Shown: piece by piece, positions 34,618 through 44,161 of the stretch | How the letters are laid out: every line of letters starts with the position of its first letter | Position numbering within the stretch: the stretch's first letter is position 1 | Origin: Solibacillus ferritrahens | Lineage (GTDB): Bacteria; Bacillota; Bacilli; Bacillales_A; Planococcaceae | DNA length: 64,000 nucleotides | Direction of reading: 5' to 3' | Assembly: GCF_037027585.1 (NCBI RefSeq) | Contig: NZ_JAXCLE010000012.1 | Coordinates: 1 to 64,000, forward strand | Notes under the pieces: generated by a model | Told to the model about the DNA's origin: nothing | Database searches by the model: none | Seen by the model: only the letters and a program-made list of their open reading frames with translations | Made by a program: the position numbers and the translations under genes

Positions 34618-36168
34618 CTAATGTGAAACATCCTGTACAGAAATACCAGTATGTGCTTTCACGCGGATTTCTTTATAAATACGTTCTGCTTCCAACTGTT
34701 CTACTTTATTTGCCGTTAATATAGATCCTAAATAACCGGCAATGAAGCTGAGTGGTATTGTAATAATTGCTGGTACAGCCAAGTTTACAAGTGGCTCTCC
34801 TACGAAAATAGCATTACCAGTAGGGCTCCAAATGTTTGGTCCAAGTGCACCCAATACTAAACAGGAAACTAGACCTGTTACCATCGCAGCAACTGCACCA
34901 TTGGCATTGAACTTTTTCCAGTAGATTGTGTAAAGAATAACCGGTAAGTTTGCAGAAGCACCAATACAGAAAGCAAATGACACTAAGAATGATACGTTTA
35001 AGCTTTGTGCAAATAATGCTAATACAATAGAAACTACCGCAATTGAAATAGAACCGATTCGAGCAGCTAATACTTGCTGTTTCTCTGTTAATTTACCATC
35101 ATTTAAGATTTCACCGTAAATATCATGTGAAATGGCAGAAGCACCTGTTAATACTAGTCCAGATACTACAGCTAAAATTGTCGCAAAGGCAACGGCACAA
35201 ATAAATGATAATAAAATATTGCCGCCTAAGAACTCAGCTAATAGTGGTGCAGCTGTATTACCTGCAGAATTTTCCGCTATAATGGCATCAAATCCTACGA
35301 AATGCATCGCACCAAAGCCTAAGAAAATCGTTAACGAGAAGAAAATTGCTGTGATCCAAGTAGTCCAAGAGATTGATTGACGTGCTGTTTTAGCATCCTT
35401 AACCGTGAAGAATCGCATTAAAATATGCGGTAAACCTGATGTACCTAACACTAATGCAAGCATCATGGAAACCGAATCAATTGTCGAAGTATATTTAACG
35501 CCAGGAACTAAATACTGATCCCCGTAATTTGTACTTACTGTATCAAACATTTTCACTAAATTAAAATCAAACTTGGCAAATACTAAAAATGCCAACAATG
35601 TTGTACCGAATAATAATAGACCTGCTTTAATAATCTGAACCCAGCTAGTCGCTGTCATTCCACCGAATAATACGTATGTAGTCATCATAACTCCAACAAT
35701 AAGAACGGCCAACCAATACTCAATACCGAATAACAGTTTAATTAATGCACCTGCACCTACTAACTGTGCAATCATATATAAAATTACGATAATAATAGTA
35801 CCTGTCGCAGCAACCCCACGAATTCGCTTTTCATTGAAACGTGCTGTCAGCATATCCGCTAAAGTGTATCGACCTAAATTACGCATAGGTTCTGCAATTA
35901 TATATAGAAGAACTAAATTTGCTACTACATATCCGACAGAGAAGAAGAAGCCATCAAAGCCCGTTAATGCAATGGCACCGGATACCCCTAAAAACGCAGC
36001 TGCCGATAAATAGTCCCCAGCAATAGCAAATCCGTTTTGCCAACCTTTTAACCCACCACCGGCTGTGTAGAAATCACTTGCAGATGAAGTTCTTTTTGCT
36101 GCAATATATGTAACGATTAATGTTAAACCGACAATCCCTAGAAAGAAACCTGCTGACACTAAGTTCAT
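34618..36168 (-). CDS. Second sodium:solute symporter, cation/acetate type
   Basis: A 516-residue paralogue of the 32281-33825 permease, colinear throughout, with the same YTAGGGLKGWQNGFAIAGDY, FGGMTATSWVQ and C-terminal KAHTGISVQDVSH features. It forms a four-base-overlapping pair with its own DUF485 gene. Duplication may give different affinity or regulation; only this copy has a cre-like site upstream. The substrate (acetate or another monocarboxylate) is inferred from the family. Confidence 0.93.
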   Translation of the reverse strand: MNLVSAGFFLGIVGLTLIVTYIAAKRTSSASDFYTAGGGLKGWQNGFAIAGDYLSAAAFLGVSGAIALTGFDGFFFSVGYVVANLVLLYIIAEPMRNLGRYTLADMLTARFNEKRIRGVAATGTIIIVILYMIAQLVGAGALIKLLFGIEYWLAVLIVGVMMTTYVLFGGMTATSWVQIIKAGLLLFGTTLLAFLVFAKFDFNLVKMFDTVSTNYGDQYLVPGVKYTSTIDSVSMMLALVLGTSGLPHILMRFFTVKDAKTARQSISWTTWITAIFFSLTIFLGFGAMHFVGFDAIIAENSAGNTAAPLLAEFLGGNILLSFICAVAFATILAVVSGLVLTGASAISHDIYGEILNDGKLTEKQQVLAARIGSISIAVVSIVLALFAQSLNVSFLVSFAFCIGASANLPVILYTIYWKKFNANGAVAAMVTGLVSCLVLGALGPNIWSPTGNAIFVGEPLVNLAVPAIITIPLSFIAGYLGSILTANKVEQLEAERIYKEIRVKAHTGISVQDVSH

Positions 36169-36509
36169 TGTTGCGCACCTGCCTTTTTATATTCCTGTAA
36201 AACAGCAGCTGCAGTTTTATCAAACTTTGCTGCCATGTTTACGTAAAGTGTACAAAGCACGATTGTCATAATAAATAGGGCAAGTGAATAAACCCAAACC
36301 CATGTTATACTACCAATCGCTTTCTGTTGTAACACAGGTGTGAACGCCAAAACCGGTAATAAAATGTAAAATGTCAAAAATGTTATAGTTATACCGAATA
36401 AAAATGTGTTTTTCTTCTTTACAAATTGATTGAATGTTTCCATACGTTCGATTGCATCATAGTTGATTGCATCGTGTTTCGCTGAGTATTTCTCCCCTGA
36501 ATTGCTCAA
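36165..36509 (-). CDS. Second DUF485 membrane protein
   Basis: A 114-residue DUF485 protein with two membrane helices and a shared AIGSITWVWVYSLALFIMT segment like the first copy. It is translationally coupled to the 34618 permease through ATGA. It opens with an acidic, hydrophilic tail of about 40 residues. GGGGGAATT precedes the ATG. Confidence 0.92.
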   Translation of the reverse strand: MSNSGEKYSAKHDAINYDAIERMETFNQFVKKKNTFLFGITITFLTFYILLPVLAFTPVLQQKAIGSITWVWVYSLALFIMTIVLCTLYVNMAAKFDKTAAAVLQEYKKAGAQQ

Positions 36510-36561
36510 CGTAATTCCCCCTTACGAATTATTATTCTGTTTTAAACGGAATATTACTTTT

Positions 36562-36575
36562 TGAAACCGTTAATA
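36562..36575. promoter_or_regulatory. Candidate CcpA cre site
   Basis: TGAAACCGTTAATA matches the catabolite-responsive element consensus (TGWAANCGNTNWCA) at 13 of 14 positions, 53 bases upstream of the second cassette. Carbon catabolite control of acetate uptake is usual in Bacillus. Confidence 0.5.
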
Positions 36576-36844
36576 GTACTCATTGTAAGAGGGAATACTT
36601 TATAATGCAATAATAATTTTTCTGAATAATTAAAATTAGAGGACCTTGTATGAAGTAGAATTAATACGTTATTTGAAGAAAATTCAAGTCGTTTTATGTA
36701 AAAATATATTGATGAATTATTATTTCAAATTCATAATCAACAAAAAACAAATGTTAAAAAGAAAAATATATACATAAAGCAAGATATTACATTTCGTTAC
36801 TCTAATATAATAGATGGTGTTGAATAAAATGGAGAGGGTTTAGT

Positions 36845-36983
36845 GTGTACTATAACAACAATAAAATGATAAAATTTTGATATTGATGAAAATAAAAAAA
36901 TTTCTTTTCATAGTGATGTTATGATTAGAGCAGTAGTTTTAAAAAATAAGCCTCTTATTGAACATGGAGAAGAATTAAAATGA
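36845..36983 (+). pseudogene. Small frameshifted gene (about 45 codons)
   Basis: GGAGAGGG precedes a GTG (36845) that opens YYNNNKMIKF and then hits a stop. One frame over, the reading continues as FDIDENKKISFHSDVMIRAVV to a stop at 36981. Removing one T from the AAAATTTTGA run at 36871-36880 would join them into one protein of about 45 residues. No family is recognised. It may be decay or a homopolymer error. Confidence 0.4.
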
Positions 36984-37062
36984 TAAATATTTGATATCAA
37001 CTTTATAATATCCCGTGTTTTTTTAAACGTCGAGCAAATAAATGTTAAAAGGATGGTAAAGT

Positions 37063-37581
37063 ATGTTAAATCTTCAAACTGAACGATTACGTTTTGAACA
37101 ATATACTTTGGAAGATGTAGAAGTTGTAACAGCACTTGTAACGGATGCGCGGGTTATGCAGTTTATCGGAGACGGTAACGTAAAAGATCAAGCTTATGCC
37201 AAGCATTTAATTGAACGCATGCTAGAACAATACAGAAACTTTGGTGATTATGGTTTACATAAATTGATCCATAAAGAAACAGGGGAATTCATAGGGCATG
37301 CAGGATTGGTTGCACAGATTATTGATGATGCTTTCGAGATGGAGCTTGGCTACTGGATAGCACCAGCTTATTGGCAGCAAGGGTATGGGTTTGAAGCAGC
37401 GCGCGCATTAAAGGGCTATGCAGATGAAGAGATGTATTTAGAACGGTATGTATCGGCAATTCAGGTAGGGAATACAGGCTCAAAGCAAATCGCCCTTAAA
37501 AATGGAATGAAGCTAGAAAAGGTGATTACGATGGAAGGTAAGTCTGTTGAAATTTATGTACTTGAAAATGAAATTGAATGA
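37063..37581 (+). CDS. GNAT N-acetyltransferase, RimJ/RimL-like
   Basis: A 172-residue acetyltransferase of the Acetyltransf_3 (RimJ/RimL) type: TERLRFEQYTLEDVE at the start, IGHAGLVAQ, LGYWIAPAYWQQGYGFEAARALKGYA as the acetyl-CoA region, and NTGSKQIALKNGMKLE near the end. These enzymes modify ribosomal proteins or small amines; the substrate here is unknown. AAAAGGATGG precedes the ATG. The transglutaminase gene follows within 10 bases. Confidence 0.9.
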   Translation: MLNLQTERLRFEQYTLEDVEVVTALVTDARVMQFIGDGNVKDQAYAKHLIERMLEQYRNFGDYGLHKLIHKETGEFIGHAGLVAQIIDDAFEMELGYWIAPAYWQQGYGFEAARALKGYADEEMYLERYVSAIQVGNTGSKQIALKNGMKLEKVITMEGKSVEIYVLENEIE

Positions 37582-37591
37582 GGAATCAAAC

Positions 37592-39109
37592 GTGAAAAGT
37601 TATTTTATAAGTTATGAAGCATTTAAACAAAAAGGAGGATCCATTAAAACAACGACAATTACGTATGAAGAGCTGCTTGCAGTGTTAACAATGCATATGG
37701 AACGTTTAGATAAACAGTTTTCACTGATTATTAATGGACACCTGCCAAAGCCATTACATCAAATCCTAGATGATGCATTTGAACAAAGTCATTTATATAA
37801 GGCATTTTATACACAGCATTGTGCTAATCGTAGTTATCGTTATCGCAGTTTGTCCAAAAATCGTGTGAAGGTGGATTTTACACTAAGTTATCGTATGAAT
37901 CGAAAAGATGAAAAACAGATGCTTGAAGAAGTTGAATCGGTGCTTCAGCATATTACTACACCTAACATGTCATCACTTCAAAAGGTGATCGCGGTACATG
38001 ATTATATTGTCAGAACGTATAGCTATGAACTTCATACAAAAGGTTCTCCATTTTCAGTAGCTACGTTTATGAAAGAAAAGCGCGGAGTTTGTATGGCGTA
38101 TGCGTTGTTATTTGAAAAGATGATGGAAGTGTTACAGATTCCTTGTCATTATGTAATAGGGAAGGCTGATGGGGAAGGTGATGCCGGTCATGCGTGGAAT
38201 ATGGTGGAGATTGACGGGCAATGGTATCACATTGATGTAACTTGGGATGATATTGGCCATGTGTTTGAACATCATGAAATTCGATATCGTTATTTTTTAT
38301 TAACTGATGAACAAATTGCCAAAAATCATCAATTGGACCTTGATCTGTATCCACCTTGTACGAGTGAACGGTTTAACGCGATGCATCATTTGTATGATGT
38401 GTGCATTGCTGGTGATCTGCTTATTTATCCGCATTCTAAAACTGCTTATTTAACGGCGATGGATCCTGAAACATTGCAAACTAAAAAGCTTGCTGACATT
38501 CGTGTTCAATATTGTACGTATGCGAATGGGCTTGTGTATATGGTTAATCATTCTGATGGGGCTACACTTTATACATTTGATGTAGAAACGACTGAATTAA
38601 CGAAATGTAGTAAGGATCAGATACATGCGATTAAAAAGACGTCTAGTGAGGTTGTAGTGATGTATGCTAATGGGAAACAGGAAATGTTTGAAATTGATAC
38701 GGGTACGGATGATTCTGAACGTGCTGAACAAACGCCTGAATTTGATGAAGCGCGGTATACGATCGTTTCTATGATGTCGCTTGGTGATAGCTACCTTGCA
38801 ACTTTTAATAGTGAAACGGATGATATACCGGCATTTAAAAGCGCGGATGGAGTGGAATTGTACATCAATGAGCCAATCCGGCAACTGACAGTGTCGCTGG
38901 AGTTGAATAAAGGCATACAGTTGCAAATGACAACAAACCGCAAACAGGTTCAATTTAAGAAATCAGCAAAATTAGTCCTGCCATTATCCTATATAGAGCT
39001 ATATATCCCAGTTATCGAAAAACAATTGGACAAGAAAGTTACTGTTTTTGACAAAAGTATTAGTATTGATGTTTCCCGTAGCTTGCTGATACAAATCAAA
39101 AATAAATAG
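37592..39109 (+). CDS. Transglutaminase-like protein with beta-propeller-like tail
   Basis: A 505-residue protein. Residues about 120-235 form a transglutaminase/protease-like domain with the full triad: Cys167 in RGVCMAY, His200 in AGHAWNM and Asp215 in YHIDVTWDD. The remaining 250 residues are beta-rich with short repeated strands (TLYTFDVETTELTK and similar). No signal peptide is seen, so it probably acts in the cytoplasm. The GTG at 37592 with GAGGA upstream is chosen; the open frame begins within the GNAT gene. Whether it hydrolyses or cross-links peptides is unknown. Confidence 0.85.
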   Translation: MKSYFISYEAFKQKGGSIKTTTITYEELLAVLTMHMERLDKQFSLIINGHLPKPLHQILDDAFEQSHLYKAFYTQHCANRSYRYRSLSKNRVKVDFTLSYRMNRKDEKQMLEEVESVLQHITTPNMSSLQKVIAVHDYIVRTYSYELHTKGSPFSVATFMKEKRGVCMAYALLFEKMMEVLQIPCHYVIGKADGEGDAGHAWNMVEIDGQWYHIDVTWDDIGHVFEHHEIRYRYFLLTDEQIAKNHQLDLDLYPPCTSERFNAMHHLYDVCIAGDLLIYPHSKTAYLTAMDPETLQTKKLADIRVQYCTYANGLVYMVNHSDGATLYTFDVETTELTKCSKDQIHAIKKTSSEVVVMYANGKQEMFEIDTGTDDSERAEQTPEFDEARYTIVSMMSLGDSYLATFNSETDDIPAFKSADGVELYINEPIRQLTVSLELNKGIQLQMTTNRKQVQFKKSAKLVLPLSYIELYIPVIEKQLDKKVTVFDKSISIDVSRSLLIQIKNK

Positions 39110-39185
39110 CTATTGTCGAATGAAGAAAGGATTTTTAGAAAATGTTGAAATACAATATTAAATGTATCAAAAGCGGGGGATAACT

Positions 39186-39638
39186 ATGAATAGATTAAAT
39201 CTTATAACACTTGGTACAAACGATATTGTAAAATCACACAATTTTTTTAAAAGTCTTGGATTCCAAACATCGATCAGAGGAACCGAATCCAACCCTGCCA
39301 TTATTTTCTTCAAAAATGAAGGTACTAGAATTGCATTGTATCCAATGAAGGAACTAGTAAAAGACATTAATAAAGATAATCTGCCAGCTATACCAGGTGG
39401 ATTTGCAGGAATCACACTGGCTTATAATGCTAAATCAATTGAAGAAGTTGATGAAATAATCAATAAAGCCAAATCTGCTGGTGCAACCATTCAAAAAGAG
39501 CCTAAAAATACTGATTGGGGCGGTTACGGTGGATACTTCACAGACCTAGACGGCTATTATTGGGAAGTTGCTTACGGTGAAGATTGGGAATTCGACGAAT
39601 CAAATATGTTAGTTATTAAAGATCAGCAAGCAACTTGA
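39186..39638 (+). CDS. VOC-family (glyoxalase/bleomycin-resistance fold) protein
   Basis: A 150-residue vicinal-oxygen-chelate protein: NLITLGTNDIVKSHNFFKSLGF begins the first beta-alpha-beta-beta-beta module, and GGYGGYFTDLDGYYWEVAYG closes the second. These folds act in glyoxal detoxification, dioxygenation or drug binding; this subgroup is uncharacterised. ATG 39186 follows GGGGGA; the open frame's earlier start is unsupported. Confidence 0.9.
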   Translation: MNRLNLITLGTNDIVKSHNFFKSLGFQTSIRGTESNPAIIFFKNEGTRIALYPMKELVKDINKDNLPAIPGGFAGITLAYNAKSIEEVDEIINKAKSAGATIQKEPKNTDWGGYGGYFTDLDGYYWEVAYGEDWEFDESNMLVIKDQQAT

Positions 39639-40271
39639 TGAAAATGATCGAGAAAGTTTGTTCCAACAGCTTGAAGTTCTATAACTTTATTTTTAAATTA
39701 AGTTAACTAGATTTTAGAGTGTTGCTGCACATAAATTGCAAGTTAGATTTAATTGCTTAAAAAAGCATATACAATTAAAAATTTAATTAAATAAAAAATA
39801 CCTTGAGTTAGCTGGATTTAGACTTAAAATAAATTCAACTAATTCAAGGCTTAATTTTGCATTCCGTCTCACTGTTATAAGTATACTTTTGAAACGATAC
39901 CTAACTTCCTATAATATATATTATGACCGTGTCCCTAAAGTGGATTTGACTTATATGTCCTTCTGATTCCCTCAGGTAACTTCTAACTTTATACATGGAC
40001 AAGAAAGTCTGGTCTTTGATGTTTAATACCAATTCCTCTTCAATTTTAATGTTTAAATCGAAAAATTTATAGAGCTTGATATAAAAAACTAGAGAACTTC
40101 TTGTCCATTTACAACAAGACTTCTTGCTTTCTTTTTAGACAACCAACAAGTCCTGTCTATTAAACATTGCTTTTAATTAAATATTTGATATAGCATTCAT
40201 TTCTTTTTTTAATCTAACCCTCATTATCATTAAATATTCATTTGATTGACGGATTCAACGAAGTGTTCCGC
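39639..40271. other. Gene-free interval
   Basis: About 630 AT-rich bases. A long imperfect inverted repeat at about 39800-39850 (CCTTGA-TTAG with CTAA-TTCAAGG) may be a terminator. Several short related phrases (ACAAGAAGTC, ACAAGACTTC, AACAAGTCC) at about 40000-40160 look like decayed repeats. No open frame is convincing. Confidence 0.5.
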
Positions 40272-41483
40272 TTATTTTATAAGCTTGTATCGTTTATTTG
40301 TTGTAATAAAGAACATGGAAATAATTATTACGACTACTATTGTGACCAATAATTGTAAGGCTAATCCCCAATCTAAATAATTATTAAGGTAATAGAAATT
40401 TCGCTGTTTAGATATGATTTGTCCCACTTGAATATATGACGTCGGAAAGTTTTGTACATCCCAGAAATTCCCCACCTTACGGCTGAAATAAATATTTTCT
40501 CCAAAAATAAGTAGTAAGCCAGCAAATAAGTTAACCATTTCTTGACGAAATATAAGACTTAATAAAACCGCGCCACTTATAATGACAATAATCCATACAA
40601 AAAGTAAAATGGCTGATTTCGATAAAAATTGAGATAATGTCATCATTTCAAATTTGCCATCTTTTAAGTATTCTAAATGAGCTGCATATTCTGGCGATGG
40701 TAAATGGAGATGTCCAAAGCTATTTTGGAAGCCTATAACAAGGAAACCTAATCCTAATGGAACAAGTAAAGCACAGGAACCTATAAACACGACAATCATT
40801 TTGACAAGCAGCTTTCTCCAGTCATTTATAGGAATTCCTTTTATAATGGATGAATGTCGTCGATCTTTAGTTACGATATCTACAGCCAAAAGCAAGACAC
40901 AAACAAATAGGATGATTGGTAGAATTTCTTTTAAAAGTCGTTCCAATGTTTGAAATGCTGTCCTTTGTTCAAATGCATCAATAGTTAAATCATAATCTGC
41001 TTTCGAATAAGCATCATAGCGAGCCGCTTGCTCTAAATAAGCATAAAAGGCATCTTCATCAGCATACCCTTTATTGTTAATAAAGTACTTAGGGTTATAT
41101 GAAAATAATTCATTTCTATATGTAGTGGCGTTCGTTATATAATACCAATCACGCGTCAATTCAGCATATTTTGTTAAATCCCCTTCTTCTAAAGCGTCTA
41201 ATCTTCCTTTATCGATAGGATTAATGGCTTTAAAGACATCGATCGCATACAGTAAAGAAGGATGTGCGCCATTTAAATCCTGCCCTTCGATTCCATCCAG
41301 AAACTCCTGACGCGTTAAATAACGTGCCTCAATTTCATTCTCGCTTACACTTTCTATTGGATCATAATTAGGGACTATTTGAAATACATAATAAAGTGTC
41401 GCAAAAGTAAGTAGAAAATAGATTGCTAAATTTTTTATATTTGAAAAAAATTGCTTGAACTCGAATTTAAAATAACTCCACAC
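40272..41483 (-). CDS. Uncharacterised ABC-2-like membrane protein, paralogue 1
   Basis: A 403-residue membrane protein. One helix lies near residues 17-36; a large polar loop (about 40-180) with the motif EIEARYLTRQEF follows, then about five helices from 185 onward. This is the layout of ABC-2-type permeases that lack a known partner here: there is no ATPase gene next to it. The start is GTG 41483 after AGGGGGAATT. It is colinear without gaps to the divergent 41781-42992 gene, with roughly half of the positions identical by eye, including FGH.(H/Q)LPSP, HEMVNL/QEMVNL, and PTSYIQVG.I.SKQ. Function is unknown. Confidence 0.8.
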   Translation of the reverse strand: MWSYFKFEFKQFFSNIKNLAIYFLLTFATLYYVFQIVPNYDPIESVSENEIEARYLTRQEFLDGIEGQDLNGAHPSLLYAIDVFKAINPIDKGRLDALEEGDLTKYAELTRDWYYITNATTYRNELFSYNPKYFINNKGYADEDAFYAYLEQAARYDAYSKADYDLTIDAFEQRTAFQTLERLLKEILPIILFVCVLLLAVDIVTKDRRHSSIIKGIPINDWRKLLVKMIVVFIGSCALLVPLGLGFLVIGFQNSFGHLHLPSPEYAAHLEYLKDGKFEMMTLSQFLSKSAILLFVWIIVIISGAVLLSLIFRQEMVNLFAGLLLIFGENIYFSRKVGNFWDVQNFPTSYIQVGQIISKQRNFYYLNNYLDWGLALQLLVTIVVVIIISMFFITTNKRYKLIK

Positions 41484-41780
41484 TAAGCCAATTCCCCCTA
41501 CCCTCTACTCATTTTTTCAGTATTCTAACCAACAGATCCTGAAAGATTACCCAATCCATTTACAGGAAAAGGGCTCAATCACAATGAAGAATCATTTTAA
41601 ATTCAACTGTAATTTATACATAATATACCATATATTTGTAAAATTTCGAAACTTTGATTATTCTATTAATTATAACAACATTATAAAAATAAATAAGTGT
41701 GTATTTAACACAACAGAAAAGTGACTTTGCCTTACCTACTACATAGCGTTTAGTTGGTTTAGCATCTTAAGGGGAACATT
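41484..41780. other. Control region between the divergent paralogues
   Basis: About 300 AT-rich bases shared by two diverging promoters. No operator palindrome was found by eye. Confidence 0.4.
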
Positions 41781-42992
41781 ATGCGAGAATATTTAAAAAT
41801 AGAATTTAAGCACTTTTTTATGAATAAGAAAAACATATTCATCTACATTCTTTTAACGTTTGCTGTGTTTTTTTATGCGTATAAAGTAGCCCCTGCCTAT
41901 GATCCGATAGAAAAGGTAGATCGTGAAGAAATCGAAGCGCGTTATTTAACACGACAAGAGTTTATTGATAGCATAGAGAAACGAGATTATGAAGATATTC
42001 ATCCTATGACAATACAGGCCTACCATATGTTCAGTGAAGTCAATCCATTAGACAAAGCTAGATTAGACACACTTGATACAGGTGATTTGAAAAAATATGC
42101 TCAGGTAACGAGCGAATGGTATTTTATCACAAATTATATGACTTATTACAATGAGCATATCTCGTACAACTCACGCTATTATATGAAACAACGAGAATTG
42201 GCATTTGATCGTGGCTTTTATAATTCGTTAGAGCAATATGCACGTTACGGGGCTTATGCCAAAGCAGATTATGAGCTATCCATTAACCAGTTTGAACAAC
42301 GCACAGCATTACAAACTGCTGAGCGCTTATTAAACGGCCCATTGCCAATTATATTAATTACTTGTGCCTTACTATTAGCAATCGATGTTGTGTTGAAAGA
42401 CCGCCTTCATCCTTCTGTTTTAAAGGGCTTTCCTTTAACAGATTGGAAAAAGCTGCTTTCGAAAATGTTCGTTGCTTATATTGGCAGTCTGGCATTGTTT
42501 CTTCCGTTAATTGTGGGCTTTGTTATAATCGGTGTGCGGTCAGGCTTTGGTCATTTTCAGCTACCGTCTCCCGTATTTACAAACATATCGGAATGGCAAC
42601 AAGTAGGCAGTTTTGACATGATGACACTCGGTACATTTTTAGCACAATCACTTGCACTTATTTTGATGTGGTTCCTCGTTGTTATTGCGCTTGTAATACT
42701 GTGCAGCGTGTTATTCCGTCATGAAATGGTGAATTTAGCTGTCGGTACCCTTTTAATTTTTGGTGAAAGATTTTATATGAGCCGTAATGTCGGTTATTTT
42801 TGGGATATTGAAAACTTACCAACATCTTATATTCAAGTTGGAAAAATCGTTTCTAAACAACACAACTTTTTCTTAGCAAGCGAATCATTAGATTATATCT
42901 TAGGGCTACAATTATTAGCGATATTATTTGCTATTGTACTTATTATTACTCTGCTCATTGCAAAAAATAAACGCTTTATGCTCATAAAGTAA
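41781..42992 (+). CDS. Uncharacterised ABC-2-like membrane protein, paralogue 2
   Basis: A 403-residue paralogue of the divergent gene at 40272-41483, same length and topology. It shares EIEARYLTRQEF, FEQRTALQTAERLL, LPIILITCALLLAIDVV and the closing NKR.(K/M)LIK. AGGGG precedes the ATG. Two such genes facing away from each other suggest an inverted duplication followed by divergence, and perhaps a heterodimer. The ATPase that would drive it, if it is a true ABC permease, must be elsewhere. Confidence 0.8.
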   Translation: MREYLKIEFKHFFMNKKNIFIYILLTFAVFFYAYKVAPAYDPIEKVDREEIEARYLTRQEFIDSIEKRDYEDIHPMTIQAYHMFSEVNPLDKARLDTLDTGDLKKYAQVTSEWYFITNYMTYYNEHISYNSRYYMKQRELAFDRGFYNSLEQYARYGAYAKADYELSINQFEQRTALQTAERLLNGPLPIILITCALLLAIDVVLKDRLHPSVLKGFPLTDWKKLLSKMFVAYIGSLALFLPLIVGFVIIGVRSGFGHFQLPSPVFTNISEWQQVGSFDMMTLGTFLAQSLALILMWFLVVIALVILCSVLFRHEMVNLAVGTLLIFGERFYMSRNVGYFWDIENLPTSYIQVGKIVSKQHNFFLASESLDYILGLQLLAILFAIVLIITLLIAKNKRFMLIK

Positions 42993-43017
42993 AAATTAGA
43001 GAACTAAAGTCATAGTG

Positions 43018-43075
43018 AAAAAAACTGCACTTACATTTGTTAGATTCAAACAAGTGTAAGTGCAGTTTAATTTTT
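43018..43075. terminator. Terminator of paralogue 2
   Basis: AAACTGCACTTACA-TTGT pairs with ACAA-GTGTAAGTGCAGTTT (one mismatch), followed by AATTTTT; it also faces the minus-strand gene. Confidence 0.87.
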
Positions 43076-43125
43076 CAAATCAGTTTGGAATATAAATAAT
43101 TAGCTTATCAGGATTCATTTGATAT

Positions 43126-43695
43126 TTAACCTTCTTCCCATAACCTAACAGTATTTAGTAATTGATTGCTTTCACTAATAGTTAGCTTATAAATGTCAGG
43201 TTTTGTTGTAGACTTCCAAAAATTAAAATCAAATGTACTATCGAAGTGATGCATAATATTCGACATTATATTTCCATGAATTCCTATGACAATCTTTTTC
43301 CCTTTATATTTATGTAATAGTTCATTTAGAGCTGCAAGACCGCGCTCCTTCACCTCATTACTTGATTCCCCGCCCGGATAAGAAAAATTTGGATTTTCCA
43401 TTGAATATTTAAACGCTTCTATTGGATCCTCAAATATGTAGTCGGTAGCAGCTAAACAACCTTCTCTAAAACGGTAATCCTTTTCGATTTCTTTATTAAT
43501 CAATTTTGATAAACCTTCTACAGTTTGAATTGCTCTTACATATGAGCTGGATACGATATAATCAATGGATTCTGAACTTAGTATTTCTTTTACTTTTTCA
43601 GCATCGTTTCTACCTTTATCAGATAAGCCTCCTGTATCTCCCTTTCATGTTCAAAAAGCCATACACTCTTTTTTAACACTTAAAGTTCCCTTCAT
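43126..43695 (-). pseudogene. Decayed histidine phosphatase (phosphoglycerate mutase-like)
   Basis: The C-terminal 125 residues are intact in frame from 43503 (YPGGESSNEVKERGLAAL, then VIGIHGNIMSNIMHHF with the second catalytic His). Upstream the same frame continues as GDTGGLSDKGRNDAEKV to a stop. A start with GAAGGGAAC-type signals at 43695 opens MKGTLSVKK in a different frame, and a third frame holds VWLFEHE where the RHG catalytic motif should be. So at least two frameshifts and loss of the RHG motif are visible. The protein is probably non-functional. Confidence 0.7.
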
Positions 43696-43703
43696 TACAC
43701 ATT

Positions 43704-44039
43704 TCAATCTCCAACTATTATTTTCGCAAATGTAGATGGAAAAAACACTACTTCATATTGTCCTTCTAGCGTCTGCTTCACTTTTTTTGTCAGTTCAGCA
43801 CCACGATCATTATGCTGTTGCTCCAGCAAAACACCATTTGGCACAATGCCGTCGTTTTCCCAGTCAATCCATTTACCATAGTCATATATCCATTCCTGCA
43901 GATCCTGCTTCAATCCTTTTGATAATGAAAAATCATCTATATCTAAATTTGTAAGACATCGGTCACACCATAATGGGTCAGCACTAATATCTGCCTGCAC
44001 TCTTAGTTTTTTTAATTTATGACTTCCACAATATTGCAT
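43704..44039 (-). CDS. Small zinc-ribbon-like protein
   Basis: A 111-residue protein of unknown function. Four potential metal ligands sit near the N-terminus: Cys4, His7 and the pair Cys25-x2-Cys28 (LWCDRCLTNL). The rest is helical and acidic, with EWIYDYGKWIDWENDGIVPNG, then a basic helix TKKVKQTLEG and a closing strand. AAAAGGAGAG precedes the ATG. It lies next to the decayed phosphatase gene on the same strand. Confidence 0.75.
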   Translation of the reverse strand: MQYCGSHKLKKLRVQADISADPLWCDRCLTNLDIDDFSLSKGLKQDLQEWIYDYGKWIDWENDGIVPNGVLLEQQHNDRGAELTKKVKQTLEGQYEVVFFPSTFAKIIVGD

Positions 44040-44161
44040 AGGTGAAATCTCTCCTTTTTACTTGATTTCTCATCCTAAATTATAGGCTTAAATTAAACAT
44101 ATATTAGGTTGTTATGGTGAATAATGGTGTAATTTGAATGGAGGAGGTGTTACGTACCCCC

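Noticed and set aside
36908..37135. Minus-strand frame across the mini-gene and GNAT start
   Set aside because: Poor start context and opposite to two better-supported features.
39990..40160. Direct repeats resembling a CRISPR array or att sites
   Set aside because: The ACAAG.AGTC/ACTTC phrases are short, irregularly spaced and of differing orientation.
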